Shown: positions 11,750 to 25,100, numbered from the stretch's first letter. The stretch is 64,000 bases of DNA from Angiostrongylus vasorum (GCA_018806985.1 JADANN010000149.1:620001-684000), one strand, 5' to 3'. Translations and numbers: made by a program. Notes: generated from the letters alone by a model not told the origin.

Positions 11750-14700
11750 ATTTTTAGAGTGCCACCGCCTCTCACGTATTGCGCCATTGATTGTCGAAGA
11801 ACTCGAGGAGGCAGCAGCAAACTTTCCATTTTTTGTTGGTCGCGTGCATGAGTATCCCACTTGCTTCTGCTCGCCCTAAAGAAATGGTTAAACATCGTAT
11901 CTTTCTTCTAGGATTCTCGTGAAGAACTCACATCTTCGGGTCAGTGGTCTTTTTGCAGTACGTTTGACATCTCGTGGAATCCAGTCACTAACGGCTTTTC
12001 ACCATCGGTTGTCGTTCATAGCCATTACGCATCCAGTCCACCTTCTCATCGATAGTTTGACTTATGGAACAACGTCTTTGATTTTTGACCGCTGACGTAG
12101 ATCGGAGGTTCAGATCCCATCTCCGTATTGCATGATACGAGATACTCTTAACATCGTCATTTGGACTACACGTTCTATAACACTGGGTGGTCTTCCATAC
12201 TCCTTACTTAGCGATAAACTTTCTGATGTATGCATTAAGGATGGAAGTATCTGGAGTTAAAAAACGTGAGCATGAAGTCGAGTGTTCTCTGCTTACCCTC
12301 ATTGTATCCTCATTGCTCTTGAAAGCTCCCAAGCCATCCGTTTCTTCGTGCTAAACTCTGGAGTTAAGTCGCCCATAATGCTGAATGGGGCATACGAAAC
12401 TAATTCGTTCCTCATGAACATCGTTTTTGTGAGATTTTGTCGAAGACCAGTCTTTCCAAAGGCTTTATCAAAGTTGACATGCATTCGTTCTGCTCGGCTA
12501 ATGTTTGATGTTATAAGGACGATGTCATCAGCAAATCGAAGATGCTGTAATTGCCGGCCATCAATTTTCACTCCCGTTCTCCCATTCCACTGTTCGCATG
12601 GTATCCTCGAGGGCAGCGGTAGATAATTTTGGTATGTGGTATCGTCTTGCCTAACATTTTGATGTCAATGTTCTATCGTTCCAGAATGGTGATATCTTGG
12701 CTGTGAAATTTTTATACAGCTCACGAAGAATTTTTATATACTGAATAGGTACTTCCTGGCTGTCCAGAGCTTCCTAGGCTGCTCTTTATCTCAACTGAGG
12801 AAAACCCTTCCTTAAATCTGTGAAAGTGACACAGAGCGGTAGTGAGCCTTGTTAACGTGTTTATGTGATCCATCGTACTGAATTCTTTTAAAAAACCCTG
12901 CTTGCTCACATGGCTGTCCTTCGTCCAGTGTTCTGTCAATACTGTTTAGGATGACTCAAGTGAAAGTTTGTAGACGATAGACAGTAAGCGCACTGGGTGA
13001 TAGTTGCCGATATCGTGGATGCCACCTATCTTGAACAATAACACGGTTTTCTTTGTCTTCCGTTTAATAGGAACCTTGAGTCCTGATAAGCAGCGTGTGA
13101 AGACCTGAGCTAGTGTAGTGATGAGGAAACGCTGAAGGTTCGTTAGCTGTTCAGACCCTGTTCTCTCTGGACTAGGTGTTCCTGATTCTCGACCGACGAA
13201 ATAGTCTGTCGAGTTTTGGAAGGGATATCCTGTGGGACGATATATCTATCGTTATTTACTTCATACAAGGGTAGGACGATGTGGCTATTGAAGTGATCCG
13301 AGTAGTGAACCTTAATAATTTCCTACATTGCTTTTCTAGAACCTGTAACTGCTCTGTCTAGGCGTCGAAGTGCAATCATCTTAGTCTTGCAATTGGTGAA
13401 GCCTCGGTGGGCTTTGCGAATGCTTTTCCCAGGCCCTGCAGCATCGACCATAACTGCTGCTCTTTTCTCTCTAAAATCTTCTTCTGTCGCCTGTCTGTGT
13501 TGTTTTGCAAGTTCGGACGTCAGTTCGCGGTTGCCTGCAGCTCTTCCGATTCCATGCTGCCGTATCAGCTCGAATATTTCTGGAGATAGACGTCATTTGG
13601 TGACTTCCGAACTGTCACCTTTCACAGTACTGACGTGAAGATGTTGAATGAGCCGATCGTATTCTTCGTCGATATTATCGACAACGGCACCTTCCCAACA
13701 GCGGACTAATGAATTGAATAAATCCCAGTTTGTGGTGGTTCTGGGACTTAGGTTTTTTGAATTTAGTGGCTTTCTCTCTTTTCTGCGAGGAATAAATCTT
13801 GCACGAAAGAGGTGATGATCTGATCCAGTGTAGAATTTTGGGACAACAGCGACATCGGTTACGCAAAACCTTATGTTTACTATGATTTGGTCTATTTCAT
13901 TATTGTTCTCTCCACTGGGAGACTCCCACGTCCAGCGTTGAAGGTGGGGCTTCTGGAATTGTGAGTTACCACGGATGGTCTTGATCGTCATGATAAACTC
14001 AAAGAGCCGGTCGCCCTGTTCGTTCCATTATAATCTGTGGGTTCCGCTGTAACGTTCTTCATCTCCAATGATGATCTTGAAGAATGCATGGCTTTCTCTG
14101 TAGGAATTCTCCAAGTCCATACAACTACTGCTTCAACTTCTTCCTAGTCACAGTTTGATGTCGGTGCGTAAACGACGAACATTGTCAAAGCCGGTATTGA
14201 TCCACATTTTTTTAATTGTTAACGTCCGACTCCGGTTCTTAGTTGTTCGGACGAAACGATGTTCATGGTCAAACTCGTGTTGACGGGAACGCCGACGCCG
14301 CCGTCTCATCTACTGTCGCATGTTCCGAGGAACAGTTCTTCTCCGGTGTCATAGACGTCGTTGAATGGGTGGCGTCGTCTCGTCTCAGCCAGGCCAGTGA
14401 CGTCGTACCTTATCCTTCTCACTTGCACGACCAAGCCGTCTACCGATGACTCGGATGCAAGTTTACGTGCATTGTAGGTACAGATCGCCACCTTAGTTCT
14501 TTGCAATCCAGGCAGCTTCCACTGGCCCTGAGATTTTAGCAGCCTTTCCGTACTCGTCCTATCCAACGTTGTCGAATTGGGGGTCAGGGGAATGAAGCCT
14601 GTTTCTTTTTAGTGTGTTTAGCTTTTTGATACCCACGTATAGCTTGCTGAGTTCTGAACGCGGCGTCTGGGTATAACCAGGTGTAGCTTTCCAGTGTCTC

Positions 14701-15040
14701 CCAGAGTGGACATGAAGCTTATTTGTTAGAGACGAGTCCTAACCGCCTCCAATATACTTCTCTGTCACTTCGTTCCAGGCTTTTGGCCGAATTGACTCGT
14801 AGAATGCAGTCCGCATTAACGAAACCCACTCACACACGCATACGTGAATACGCCTCGTAAATACAGAGAGAATGTGCCAAATTGGCGCAGCAGAAAAGAA
14901 CGAGTCCAACCCCTGGATCCACTTGCGTCTCAGGGAAGCAAAGGTCGCTTTTAGTCCGCGATTAACCCCCTATCCGCCACCTGGAGACGCGCCACGCAGC
15001 CTTGCGACTAACCGACTCGAAGTCCCTCATATGAGGGAGA
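11750..15040 (-). mobile_element. RTE-type non-LTR retrotransposon, almost full length, inactivated
   Basis: RTE elements encode one protein with an N-terminal APE-type endonuclease and a reverse transcriptase, and insert by target-primed reverse transcription. On the minus strand, from right to left: a probable 5' leader (14570-15040); the endonuclease start with TYNARKLASESSVDGL and GLAETRRRHPFN (14306-14566); its C-terminal part with TWESPSGENNNEIDQIIVN and FYTGSDHHLFRARF (13593-13991); the palm region with GFLKEFSTMDHINTLTRL (12721-12939); the catalytic block LRFADDIVLIT with the FADD box (12299-12571); and a C-terminal domain recognisable by SDLRQRSKIKDVV and SDWIPRDVKRTAKRP (about 11760-12200). 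About 3.3 kb matches the usual RTE length. Frameshifts and stops separate the segments, so it is a decayed copy. It lies between two host genes on the opposite strand. Confidence 0.9.
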
Positions 15041-15125
15041 TCTGTGGTAATGGTAATAATAGTAGCGATAATAATACCAATAATAATAATGGTAATGGTA
15101 ATAATGATACTGATACAACCACAAT
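15036..15125 (+). repeat. AT-rich trinucleotide microsatellite
   Basis: Runs of AAT/GGTAAT units at the 5' end of the RTE element. Confidence 0.7.
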
Positions 15126-15279
15126 GGTGCCGTGATATTTGCAAAACTTGGATTCCAGGCTAGATAGAACCGGCGATTGCCCTTGCTGGGCCCTCACGAG
15201 TTACCCACGCTACCAGTGACTCCCTCGTTCCTCGTTTAATAACAATAATAAGTTATGTTTATACGACTCATCTTCCACA

Positions 15280-15620
15280 TCTACTGTACGGATCCCAGCA
15301 CTTCTCACATTCGATTCGTTCCCCCGCATACATCATTCACGTCATCAGGTCTTCTAACTTTTTGCATGTTGCTTCGGCTGCTGCTCGAGGATTTTCCTTT
15401 CATCTTGAATGTCATCGAATGCTCGTCAAGTCGATTCTCTCTGGATTCCTGAGAAAGCTGGACTAGAGCGTTCCTACTTGGATTGCAGAGAGCGACTTTT
15501 TCCTGGACAAGTCAATTTCTAGTCACTGAGGGGGACGAGGGGCCTGGTGAGCATGGAGCGGGATCGCACCAGCACTGTGTTCTTGATGATCGGCACCACT
15601 GCCACTGTGCTATCCGCCCC
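15280..15620 (-). repeat. SINE-D copy, nearly full length
   Basis: Family D in its own sense starts GGCGGATAGCACAGTGG (A box TAGCACAGTGG) with a GGTTCGATCCC-like B box, then ACTCCAGGGAGAATCG in the middle and TGCTGGGATCCGCACAGTAG near the 3' end, about 350-370 bases. This copy is antisense, ending with the CTATCCGCCCC promoter end near 15618. Confidence 0.8.
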
Positions 15621-16394
15621 CCAGTAACAATAATAACCATCCTTAATAATAGCTATCCTAATAATTCTTCCGCAGAACAACGTCTGTTCATGGAGTCCTG
15701 CTATTTCAATAGGCCTCGATTGCAGGGGGTGCACCTGAGCGTAGTGTGAGTTCACCAGTAATGCTTTGCTCGCTCTATTGAGAAAATCTGACCCATTCTG
15801 TCTCTGGGAATTTTCAAAACAACACGCCGTTCTGCCAAACATCACGAGTGGTGTTGTCTGAGGAACCATACCGGGATGCCTCATGTTAGTTTTCTACTTA
15901 TCTCTTTTATTTATCTTTTTGCTTTACAGAATTCCTTAGGGAGTCATCCCTTTATGTTTTTTGTGTAATCGGAGAGAGCTTGGAGATTTGACTAGGTCTT
16001 CTTGTAAATCATTACTTGTTTCCTTTTGTTTATCATGAAGATGGAAGCAAGTTGAAGTTTAACCGTTCATTCCCAGTATTTAATGATAGCTGAGAGGTCT
16101 TATCGAGTATTCATTATGGGTCTCTGGTTTTCATTAATTTACAACGATTTAACATTTCCGAAAGAAGTGACGTCATATTTTTATCTGAGAATATCTCTGG
16201 GTTATTATGGTAGACTCTGCAATGTTTCATGTTCTTATGAGAATCTTTTTAGCGTTTTAATTCTTAATTTGTCCACGATTCTGGTCGCCGTTAACAGTGT
16301 TGCATTGAAAGCGAGTAAAATCTTTTTAGTGTCGGTAGTTGGTTAGGTAAAGGTGAGTTAACATTAAATTTAACGACCATGATGCTAAGGTATT

Positions 16395-16500
16395 CGTAGA
16401 ACTTAGACCCCAGGCCAGATCGAACCACGATTACCCTTTCCAGGGACTCGCATGTTCTCCACCACTGAGTCCCTTCCTTTGCCTTTCTCTCGGCTACATT
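16395..16500 (-). repeat. SINE-C fragment
   Basis: Antisense promoter half: CCCCAGGCCAGATCGAACCA (B box side) to TTCCTTTGCCTTTCTCTCGG. Confidence 0.55.
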
Positions 16501-16634
16501 AAATTTAATTTCCTTTATCTCATTGGAGTGGTCAATAAACCTGTTGTTAGTGTTGTCCACCAAAGTGGAAGTCAGATCAGTTGTTTTTTGATCCTTGTGC
16601 TTTTGGTCAGTCTTTTATTTTTTCCAATGAGATA

Positions 16635-16730
16635 GTTTTTTGTACCACGGAGGGTTTTTGTACCACGGAGGCAGTTCAGATAGGTCTAGTTTTTTAGTAC
16701 TACGTAGACAGTTCAGATAGGTCTTTCAGA
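16635..16730 (+). repeat. Short imperfect tandem repeats
   Basis: TTTTTGTACCACGGAGG occurs twice in succession, followed by two spaced copies of CAGTTCAGATAGGTCT. Confidence 0.75.
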
Positions 16731-16854
16731 CCATTGAGTTTCCATGGATATAGCCATTCCTTATGGTGCTTACAAGTTTTTCTTTCAACAAATTTACCAT
16801 GAATAGTAAAGTCCGCATATCATAGAACTTCATTTTATAGTAATCCTGTTTTAG

Positions 16855-17825
16855 AGCAAATATGAATCATCGGATGAAGAATGGGTCGAAAGGGACGATG
16901 ATGATGGGCCAGAAGGACGCCAGGAAGTTTCCAATTTGCTCAAAGATGAGAAATTAGTGGAAAGGTTTGACAAAAAGAGCCTGACTGATACAAAGGAAAG
17001 AAAGAAAGAAAAAGATGGACGCAGTGCCGAAACATCAACTAGCAGACCTCACGAAGAAAGGAAAGATCGACATGACAGCAGACATCACACCAGTGATCGG
17101 TATAGTCGGAAAGAAGACACATCGAAAAGAGAGAATGACAAATCCGACGAGAGTCGACGCTCGAAAAAATACGACGATATGGACAGGACGTCAAACAAGT
17201 ATGTTGCACCTTCTTGTACAACTACTTAAAAGACTGGTTAAACTTATGAAAATTCCAACTGCATGTTTTTTTGAGCTGTTTGACTAGTCCATTTCGCTTA
17301 CAGACAGCGTTTTAACCATTAGGTAAGAAACAAACTTTGTCAGCGCTGACCACATTGTAAATACACACCATGTGGTATGGATGCAGGAAACGTCATTTGA
17401 ACGCTGCTCCAATCAAGTCAAGCCTTTCAGAAAACCTCGCAGAGAAGAAGTGGATAGCGACAGAATGGAACGTAGCAATCAAGAGAGAGACCGTGACAGT
17501 AGCAGACGTCGGGATGGATATCATAGTCGCGGTCGTGATGACAGGGAACGATTTCAGAGGGTATTCGTTTCTCAGTTTCATTTTTAGACCTTACAGCTTC
17601 CTAGTACTACAACATTCTTAGGTTCTAACAAATAGTTATTCGTGTACTATGTATTATCCTTTTGCATATTAGTTTGTTTTCCACAATTTACTCCGTAGAA
17701 GACACTAGATTATAGAGGTGGGACACCTATCAAGTGGCATACAAAAGATAAAATAGAAGAAAAAGTATACGCATATACATCTGTACATATATGTATATAT
17801 GTATGTGTATATATACATATATATG

Positions 17826-17881
<56 letters not shown>

Positions 17882-18154
17882 TATAAGGCGCGTGCAGCGC
17901 AGTGGTCGAAGGAACCCAGCAACACACACGTGAAATCCATCCCCGCACTCTAGACCCACCAAGCCTTCCATCCCTCCGGGGTCGGTAAATTGGTATCAGA
18001 CTTGTAGCAGCATTGCCTCGATATATTGGTAAGCCTCCTCGAATCATAGTATAGGCCAGATGATCACCTCCAACGATGCTTAATGAAGTCGAATGCATGA
18101 CGCATCCCTTAGGGATTGATTAACGACGAGAGCTCTATCCTTTATTTTGCGCAT

Positions 18155-18186
<32 letters not shown>

Positions 18187-18242
18187 TATATATATACGTA
18201 TATATATGCAAGTACATATGCATATATACATTTATGTATGCC

Positions 18243-18298
<56 letters not shown>

Positions 18299-20904
18299 CT
18301 ACTGCGTTTTGTGGTGGTAAGAGGTGTACTTCCTTGCTTTTTGTGTTAACTAGATGTCATAATTCTCCGCTTAGAAGCCGGAAATTTCGAAACAGTCGAG
18401 AACTAGTATGACCGGAGATATTTTTTTACAACAAAATTTTTTTTTACAAGTAATTTTCCATACGTTACTGTTTGCATAATTGAACACTTTATTATTCGTC
18501 TTTTTTCTTACAAGTTTTTCATCGTAGTTAGAAGCAGTTTTCGTTATTTTGCGGCGCAGGCGGTGCATTTCTAGAAATCTAATTTTACGGTTTGGTCTCA
18601 GTTGCATAATTGGTGGATGCAACAACGTGGGACCATCATCGGCCAGTGCTGGCTTTTAGAAAGACGATCGACGGGGTTACGGAGCACCGCGGCGAGGCTA
18701 CCGAAGTGGTGGAAATGGTGATCATCATGGAGGGCGTGGCCGAAATGAAGACAAGGAAAGATGGAGAGAAAAGGAGAGAAGAAATGAGAGAGAGGACCGC
18801 TCAACATGGGATAGACGCCCTAGTGCTGAGGAAGTTGCAAAACAGAAGAAACTTCTGTGGGGAAAGTCGACATCGCAAGCTAATGGAGAGGTATGGCGGT
18901 TTGAACCTTTGCTTAGAAGCTGAATAATCTTCTAAAGATCCACTTCCTGATTATGACGCTATCACCTTCCATGGTATTAAGTCATGCGCTTCTTCCCTTG
19001 GAACATATTGTTGGACTATGCAGAACCAGTGCATACGTAGTACATGAATGGGTTTGATTCATCTTAGTCTCCAGCCAGGTTGACTTCATACTAACACTTA
19101 GCCAGCAATTGTATTACATCCAATGCATACATGATTTATAAGGACTGGACAGTTTGTTTTTTTAAGCGTTTTTTCTAGTCTTCTCCTGGCTTTTTCTTTT
19201 GCCGCGCAGAAATCAGGTTTTATTTTTATCCTTCTCATGTTCAGCCCACAGCTTTTCCAGTGCAGATGTTGTACCAAGTGTTCAAGAAAACTATTTTCTG
19301 CAAACAGTAACTTACAAGAACAACTTTTGAACGGGTTTGTTGGTCTGCCCACAAGGCGGTTGCGTGGACGAACGTACTATATTGCCGTTGAAAAGAGTAC
19401 CACGGATGAATGTGGTTTTTGATGAACACGAAGGGTACGCGTCCATCTCAATGCACACGACAAAATAGGCGTGTTCCTATGTGGTTTCCAATGAAATCAA
19501 TTAATTTTTTTCATGTTTATTAAATAGAACGAAATATATGTGTAGGAAGGCGGCGGATGTGGTGATCATGGACCTGGCGAGGCAGCAACAACATCGTCTG
19601 GTCAACAAAAAAATGTTGGTTTGTGGTCCAGTGCAATTACAGCATGTGGTGTTGGTGGAGATCAGGCGAACAAGTTTTTGAAACTCATGGGAATTAAGAA
19701 CGCCCCTACTGTGAATCCGGCTTCTGTAAGTTATTCGATTGATGCGTTGATTTACGAACTTTTACTTAGCCCTATATCGTCATTTGTCGTTGAAATTTAG
19801 CAGTTCATTATACCCAAAGGAAAGAAGCTCTGTATTAGTTTAGTTGTAGCGAGTGCTGTTCCATGTTCCATGGTTACCTTATAAATTAGTTAGTCTAATA
19901 GTTTACTAGGATGGTCGCTTTCATGTCGGGCCAATAACTTTCGTGTTTGTCTGTTTGGCTGCTTGATGTATCCATGTAGGAGATTATGGTAACATGTTGT
20001 CCTTTTTACAAGTATAATTCGAAAGTGATTTTCCATACCTCCATTTTTACTTGCTTAACGCTCTCGCGACAAGTTATCTGTATGGAAGTCACTTCGAAGT
20101 TGGCGCAGTAGCCGGTTTGACTTCCGTATGTTTCATTTTCTTTCCGCTGGTTTATTTTAACACACAGGATTCTCTCCCATGCTTCTTGGACCAATAGATA
20201 AGTTGTAGAACAAAAGTGTCGTGTTGGCCGTTGTTCGGGAAAAACTTTATGCTGCATTTAGAAATATACAAGAAATACTTTCTGGATCGAGTACACTGAC
20301 TAGCAATTTGGATGGCAGTTGACCATTGTTTCAGTTCTAATTTCTGTAGTGAATCATAGTCATTGTACATATTGTGTTGGTGTAAAAAATACTGAAATAG
20401 GGATCGATAATTAGCAAAGCACTTTCATATACTGAAAGCAATTTGTTTGTATGGTGGGCCATAGTAGCAATAGCACAATATAATCATTCATACCCATAGG
20501 ACGACAAGTCAGAAGTTTCTTATAATCCTGTCATGCTCACAACACATAGTGTCCTTTAGTTATTCACAAGCTGTTGTCTATTGTCAAAAACCAGTAAGTT
20601 TGTAGAGGCCGAAAATCAGGTGTCGTCCATTGCGGTAGAAAAGCGAAGCTAGGGTTCGTCGAGAGAGTGTTAGTAATAAAAATTTCACAGTGAGTAGAAT
20701 TTCTCACAACATACGACAATAAACATGCGTTCTACCTTTCATCAAGTTGCAATCCTCAATTCTCAGGTTTAGGAGGACAATAAACGTCTACAAGAAGAGA
20801 GTGAGAAACAGAGGAAAGTGATGCAGGATCTGGATCGACAATACGAAATTGCACGCGAAGCAACCCACATGGGACGTGGGCTTGGACTTGGATTTCACCA
20901 GTGA
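16855..20904 (+). CDS. rsrc2: RSRC2 orthologue (arginine/serine-rich coiled-coil protein 2)
   Basis: RSRC2 is a nuclear RS-rich protein with a conserved C-terminal SMAP-type region; in other animals it is linked to pre-mRNA processing. Exons are 16855-17198, 17431-17560, 18660-18890, 19546-19725 and 20773-20904, all agreeing in phase, about 338 residues. The N-terminal part is acidic then RS/RD/KE-rich ([35 protein letters not shown]). Exon 3 ends in [18 protein letters not shown], exon 4 holds the hallmark [16 protein letters not shown], and exon 5 ends [20 protein letters not shown] before FHQ and a stop, as in RSRC2 C termini. Exon 1 opens after TTTTAG in phase 0 without a good ATG, so an upstream exon is missing from this model. 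Introns are 232, 1099, 655 and 1047 bases; intron 2 carries a SINE-A between TA repeats. The next gene is tail to tail with it. Confidence 0.92.
17775..17884. repeat. (TA)n microsatellite in RSRC2 intron 2, left of a SINE-A
   Basis: TATATG/TATACA-interrupted alternating TA tract ending exactly where the SINE-A begins. Confidence 0.95.
17887..18147 (+). repeat. SINE-A copy in RSRC2 intron 2
   Basis: Begins GGCGCGTGCAGCGCAGTGG and ends in CTCTATCCTTTATTTT; the A box has one change (CAGC for TAGC). Inserted in the same sense as the gene. Confidence 0.85.
18154..18294. repeat. (TA)n microsatellite in RSRC2 intron 2, right of the SINE-A
   Basis: Second long alternating TA tract, separated from the first only by the SINE. 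Confidence 0.95.
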
Positions 20905-22049
20905 ATACTCTCACTGTAAGCCAGTGTTATGAATTTCTATTAATAGTGACCAATCTTTGGAATTACTGACGCTACGCTAATTTTGTAGATTATCAGTGTT
21001 TTCAGTGAATAATATCGTCGTTGAACTGCCATGGATGTCAACTGTGTAATTAAGACTTTAGTTGGTGTTAGTTGCTAAGGTATATGCTTTTGAAACCTGT
21101 GTATTTTAAAAGCTACCCATACTTCTTATACCATCTTGATGGGAAGAAGTTCACGATCACGACAGCTCTCCTAAGCTACCGTTTACATGATTTTCCATGT
21201 GATAAAATAACAGAATGTAGTCGTAAAAGGAATAAGACATACAAAAGGGCACGCCAGTATCTACAAATTGCTGAAATGTTTCAACTTTGAGTGTTGTTTC
21301 TTTTTTGGTTTTTAGTTTCTGCTGATTTAGTTCGTGAACAACACGATAAGATATGAGTAGCGCAGGGATTCCCCCTCTCTGTTGTCTGTGAAATTTGGTA
21401 GTTAGTAAGCTTAAAACTAATATCTCTTTACTTCTTCGTAGATTTCTCATCACAAATGTGTTCTGTGTTCTTCATGATCATGAATACTCCCTCAAGAAAA
21501 AGAAAAGACTTTCTATCCGTATTGTATGTATGTATTCGAATCGTTTGATAATGCCAAGTAGCACTGTTTTTTTTTACTATTCATGTTGTCTGTATAATAA
21601 ATCTACTGTGAATTACGTACAAGGTTATGAAAACCCGAGCAACTTGGGCAATAAGTAAAGACTAGACGACAAAATGTACAATTTGAAGAATGCATCAAAA
21701 ACTGCTAGCAAAATATTCCCCACAGCTTAGTGAACTAGTTTCTCACCGCTGCTGCCGTCCATACTTAATGCCATCCCAAGTTCGATCTCGGAAATGTTGC
21801 TACGTAAGTCCTGAAGCATGCTGGCAATGCGTTCTGAATCTCTCCTGGAATGATCACTATTTACCATTAGTACAAAAGTCTTCTGAAGATATGAGTTTTA
21901 TCAAGTTTTGGTGGACGATTTTGTATGGAATGTTGATTCTTAATTAAGGAAGTTTCTGCGTCTTAACATTGTCAACGTGCTGAAGAAGAAAGTGAGTCAG
22001 ATTGACGAAGTAGAAGTTCCGCTTCGTCCTGATAATATTTCTTGGATTC
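20905..22049. other. RSRC2 3' region; no further gene recognised
   Basis: AT-rich sequence holding the RSRC2 3' UTR. ORFs on both strands lack paired splice sites or motifs. A possible AATAAA lies near 21596, which is far from the stop codon. Confidence 0.4.
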
Positions 22050-22055
22050 TTTATT
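22050..22055 (-). terminator. Polyadenylation signal AATAAA of the 22119-25709 gene
   Basis: TTTATT on the plus strand, i.e. AATAAA on the minus strand, 64 bases past the stop codon at 22119-22121, the usual spacing for a nematode 3' end. Confidence 0.55.
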
Positions 22056-22118
22056 GACTTTACTTTCTTGCCCTTATTGCTCTAAATCTACCAGTTAGTT
22101 CTTTCCGCTGATTGAAGA

Positions 22119-25100
22119 TTATGACCTGGAAAGGATTTCGTCGATTTCGGATGATGAAGATGACGAACTGAGCGATGACGCGCTTCGCATGGTATTCGAC
22201 GCAGATGACTTCTTTCGCGGAAGATCTAAGAGTGGAACATCGTCTTTCTTTCATACGAGACCTATCCGTTTAGTTTTTTATGAACTGTTCTCTAATGATG
22301 AAGCAATGAGAATATGACGGTGAAAAGGAAATAGATGAAGCTGATAGGACGAACTTCTGACGTATGCTAGTCGACACCACTGAAGCGCTTCATCATCGCA
22401 AAACGCTGCATATTCAAGGCACATTTGCGAGAAGCGTAACATTGCCAGCAAGAATGGCTCACTTCGTGGCGGTAATACTGACAATAGTAGTCGATGGTGT
22501 TCCTTCATATCACGGAAATGTCTCTCCATTTCGATCGTGAAATCCGCGAATCGGATTGTCGTGTAGATCCAACATAGAAATGCCTGGTATTCGAATGCAA
22601 AAAGTGCCATAGGTAACTCGTCTGAAACGATGAAGCATGCTTTTTCGTAAACACTAGGGACCTATGCCTTCACATATGCGCTTTATTTAGAAACTTGCTG
22701 GTGCAGTTCTTTTGGACTTGAGCTCTGGAAGACCTAGGGAAAAGCTACCCAACATTTCAACGATGAGTCCTTATAATAGATATCCGCCATAAAACTTTTG
22801 ATTCTTAACCGACTTCTGTGAATATATAGATGTAGATGAGACTTATGAGATGTGGTGTGACATGAAACGTCTATAAGCACAGCTGTATATTACAACTAGA
22901 ATTTCTCGATTTAGCTACTTAGTGTGGGCATATCCTATTGCTAAAAAGGGTGCATGTAGCGCAGTGGTTGGAGGCGCCACTGCGACACACACGTGGAATC
23001 GATCCCCACGCCCATGGCCCACCAAGCCCTTCATCACTCCGGTGTCGGCAGATTGGTACCAGACTTGTCTGGGAGGATAGCAGCACTGGCTCGATACATC
23101 GGTAGGCCATCGCGAGTCATAGTAAAGGCCAGATATGCATTCAATCACCTCCAACGATACTTGATAAAGTCGAATGCATGGCGCATCCCTCAGGGATTGA
23201 TCAACGCAGGGAGCTTTATCCCTTTTTTTATCCTTTATCCTGTTGCTGTGGACCAACAGAGCAGTTATCAGAGTTGATGAAATAACTGGATTGGGAAATC
23301 TTGTGATACGGTGAATATGAATGCTTTTCGGATGTTGCCCTTCTGTTAATACTCAATTAGTATAATTTGACTAACTTGCTGTCACCTTACTTCTAGGTAA
23401 ACCGCTACTTTATCGATTTTTTAAACACTACATTACTTTTTACGAACCTTGCTTTGATTGTTCTAGCAATTCCGTCCGCAGTTCGTGCAACGCAGCACAA
23501 GCTTCGCGTAGACATCTTTTGCGTTCGATGGTTGATCGTTGAGAGAAGTAATCGAACTGTAACTCACGTCGAAGTTGATAGACATCGTCTGGTGTGATTC
23601 TGAACAATGAATGCTCAACTATTTCAAGTACAATGTTAACTTTTTATTTGCTGCCTTTTTACATTCTTTCACGGCAAGGTATTATGTGTGATACAATCAC
23701 AATGATGCTGAGATATTTGCAAACTCCAGACCGTGTCTGCGGTGGGGGAATGAACGCGTTATTACCTTTTCCCGGGGCTAACGCGTTCACCACTACACCA
23801 TGCGGGTTCTTCGTTTCGCCTGTCTCTCAGCTAGTTCTATTGATCTTTTTGCCATCAGCAATCACCCGTCAGCGGGATTGATCTGGGGGGGCCCAAATCG
23901 ACACTGAACGCACTTAAACCGAGACTGTAGTTGTAGTGTTCTCCACCGCAGACACCTGCGCTCCGGAGTTTTGCAAATATCTCAGGATCATTGTGGTTAT
24001 CTCAACTACAGTTTTAGACTCGGTATGAAAGCGTCTTCCTGATGAAATCATTCTAGCTCAAACTTTGCACCAAGAAACCATCCGTAGTGTGAAGATTAAA
24101 ACTGCTTGATGATGTTCAAATTTTCTTTAAGTCCATTAAACCATTTCAACGTTCACGTAGCAACGTTTTTTTGCTCTAGTGAAGATTTTGTTCTTCAGTT
24201 TTACTCACCTTATGCCACTTCTTTTCAGATTTCGAAGACAGCGTGAATTATAAGAATTGAAATCGTATTGTGAGGTTAGAGATGAATTGGACGCTAGACT
24301 TCCCAGTGAAGAATCCGATGTGAAGAACGGGTCTGTAAAGAGTAAAGTAGGCAGCACTTCAGCCAAAGTGGTTCCGACTTAAACGGTCATTTAAGTCGTT
24401 AAACCTTTCGAAACCTTGAACTTATACCGTTTTGTGGCAACCAAGAACTCATAAGGATAGTTATGCCATGACATATAAGTATTACTATACTCAATGTTGG
24501 TGAATAGTAAACCACTACAACGTTGAAAACCCGAAATGACTATTTGTGGCCTAAATATTTGATTGTATACTGTGAACTAGAGGTGTACAATACAATTTTT
24601 TAGAAGTCAGGCGGACGTAGAACGGTAGTTAGAGGTGCCCTACAATATACGCTTGGTCTTTGGTTCGATCCTACCTTTGGAGCTCACAAAGCCCGCTGTC
24701 TCTCTAATGTTGGCTAACGTTAATAGACTTATCTAGAAGGATAAAAATGCTAACTAGACATACTGGTAGGTTCCCATTAGTCACTGCGAAATTGCATGCA
24801 TGACACATCTCCAAAAAGGAGGGATCAACGCCAAACGTTTCATCCTTTTGCTTCCGAGATATTCTATGATCTTCGGAATATTTACGCTGCTCGAAATATC
24901 AGACTGCTTTAAATAATCTATGACATAGTTCACTCTCTATGATTTGCCACCTCATGTGTAGCAGTGGATGTTGGACTGCAATGTACAGTGGGGTGTATCC
25001 CTTAGGCAGTGTTGCTTAACCTTATGAAAAATTTAGGCACTTTCTTCTGGAAACCCAGCTAAAAGCAATAACAAGAAGTGTTTCAGCCATGGAAGAGATA

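Noticed and set aside
17705..18098. Long minus ORFs rich in Tyr and Ile
   Set aside because: They are translations of the TA microsatellite and the SINE-A in RSRC2 intron 2.
21949..22317. A plus-strand gene ending in an acidic protein (ERISSISDDEDDELSDDALR)
   Set aside because: The acidic run is the reverse complement of the Ser-rich C terminus of the minus-strand gene, whose exons agree in phase at every junction and have a polyadenylation signal.
24228..24380. A plus-strand exon after CTTTTCAG (ELKSYCEVRDELDARLPSEE)
   Set aside because: It needs an in-frame stop to be ignored, whereas the minus strand gives a stop-free exon with both splice sites and matching phases.
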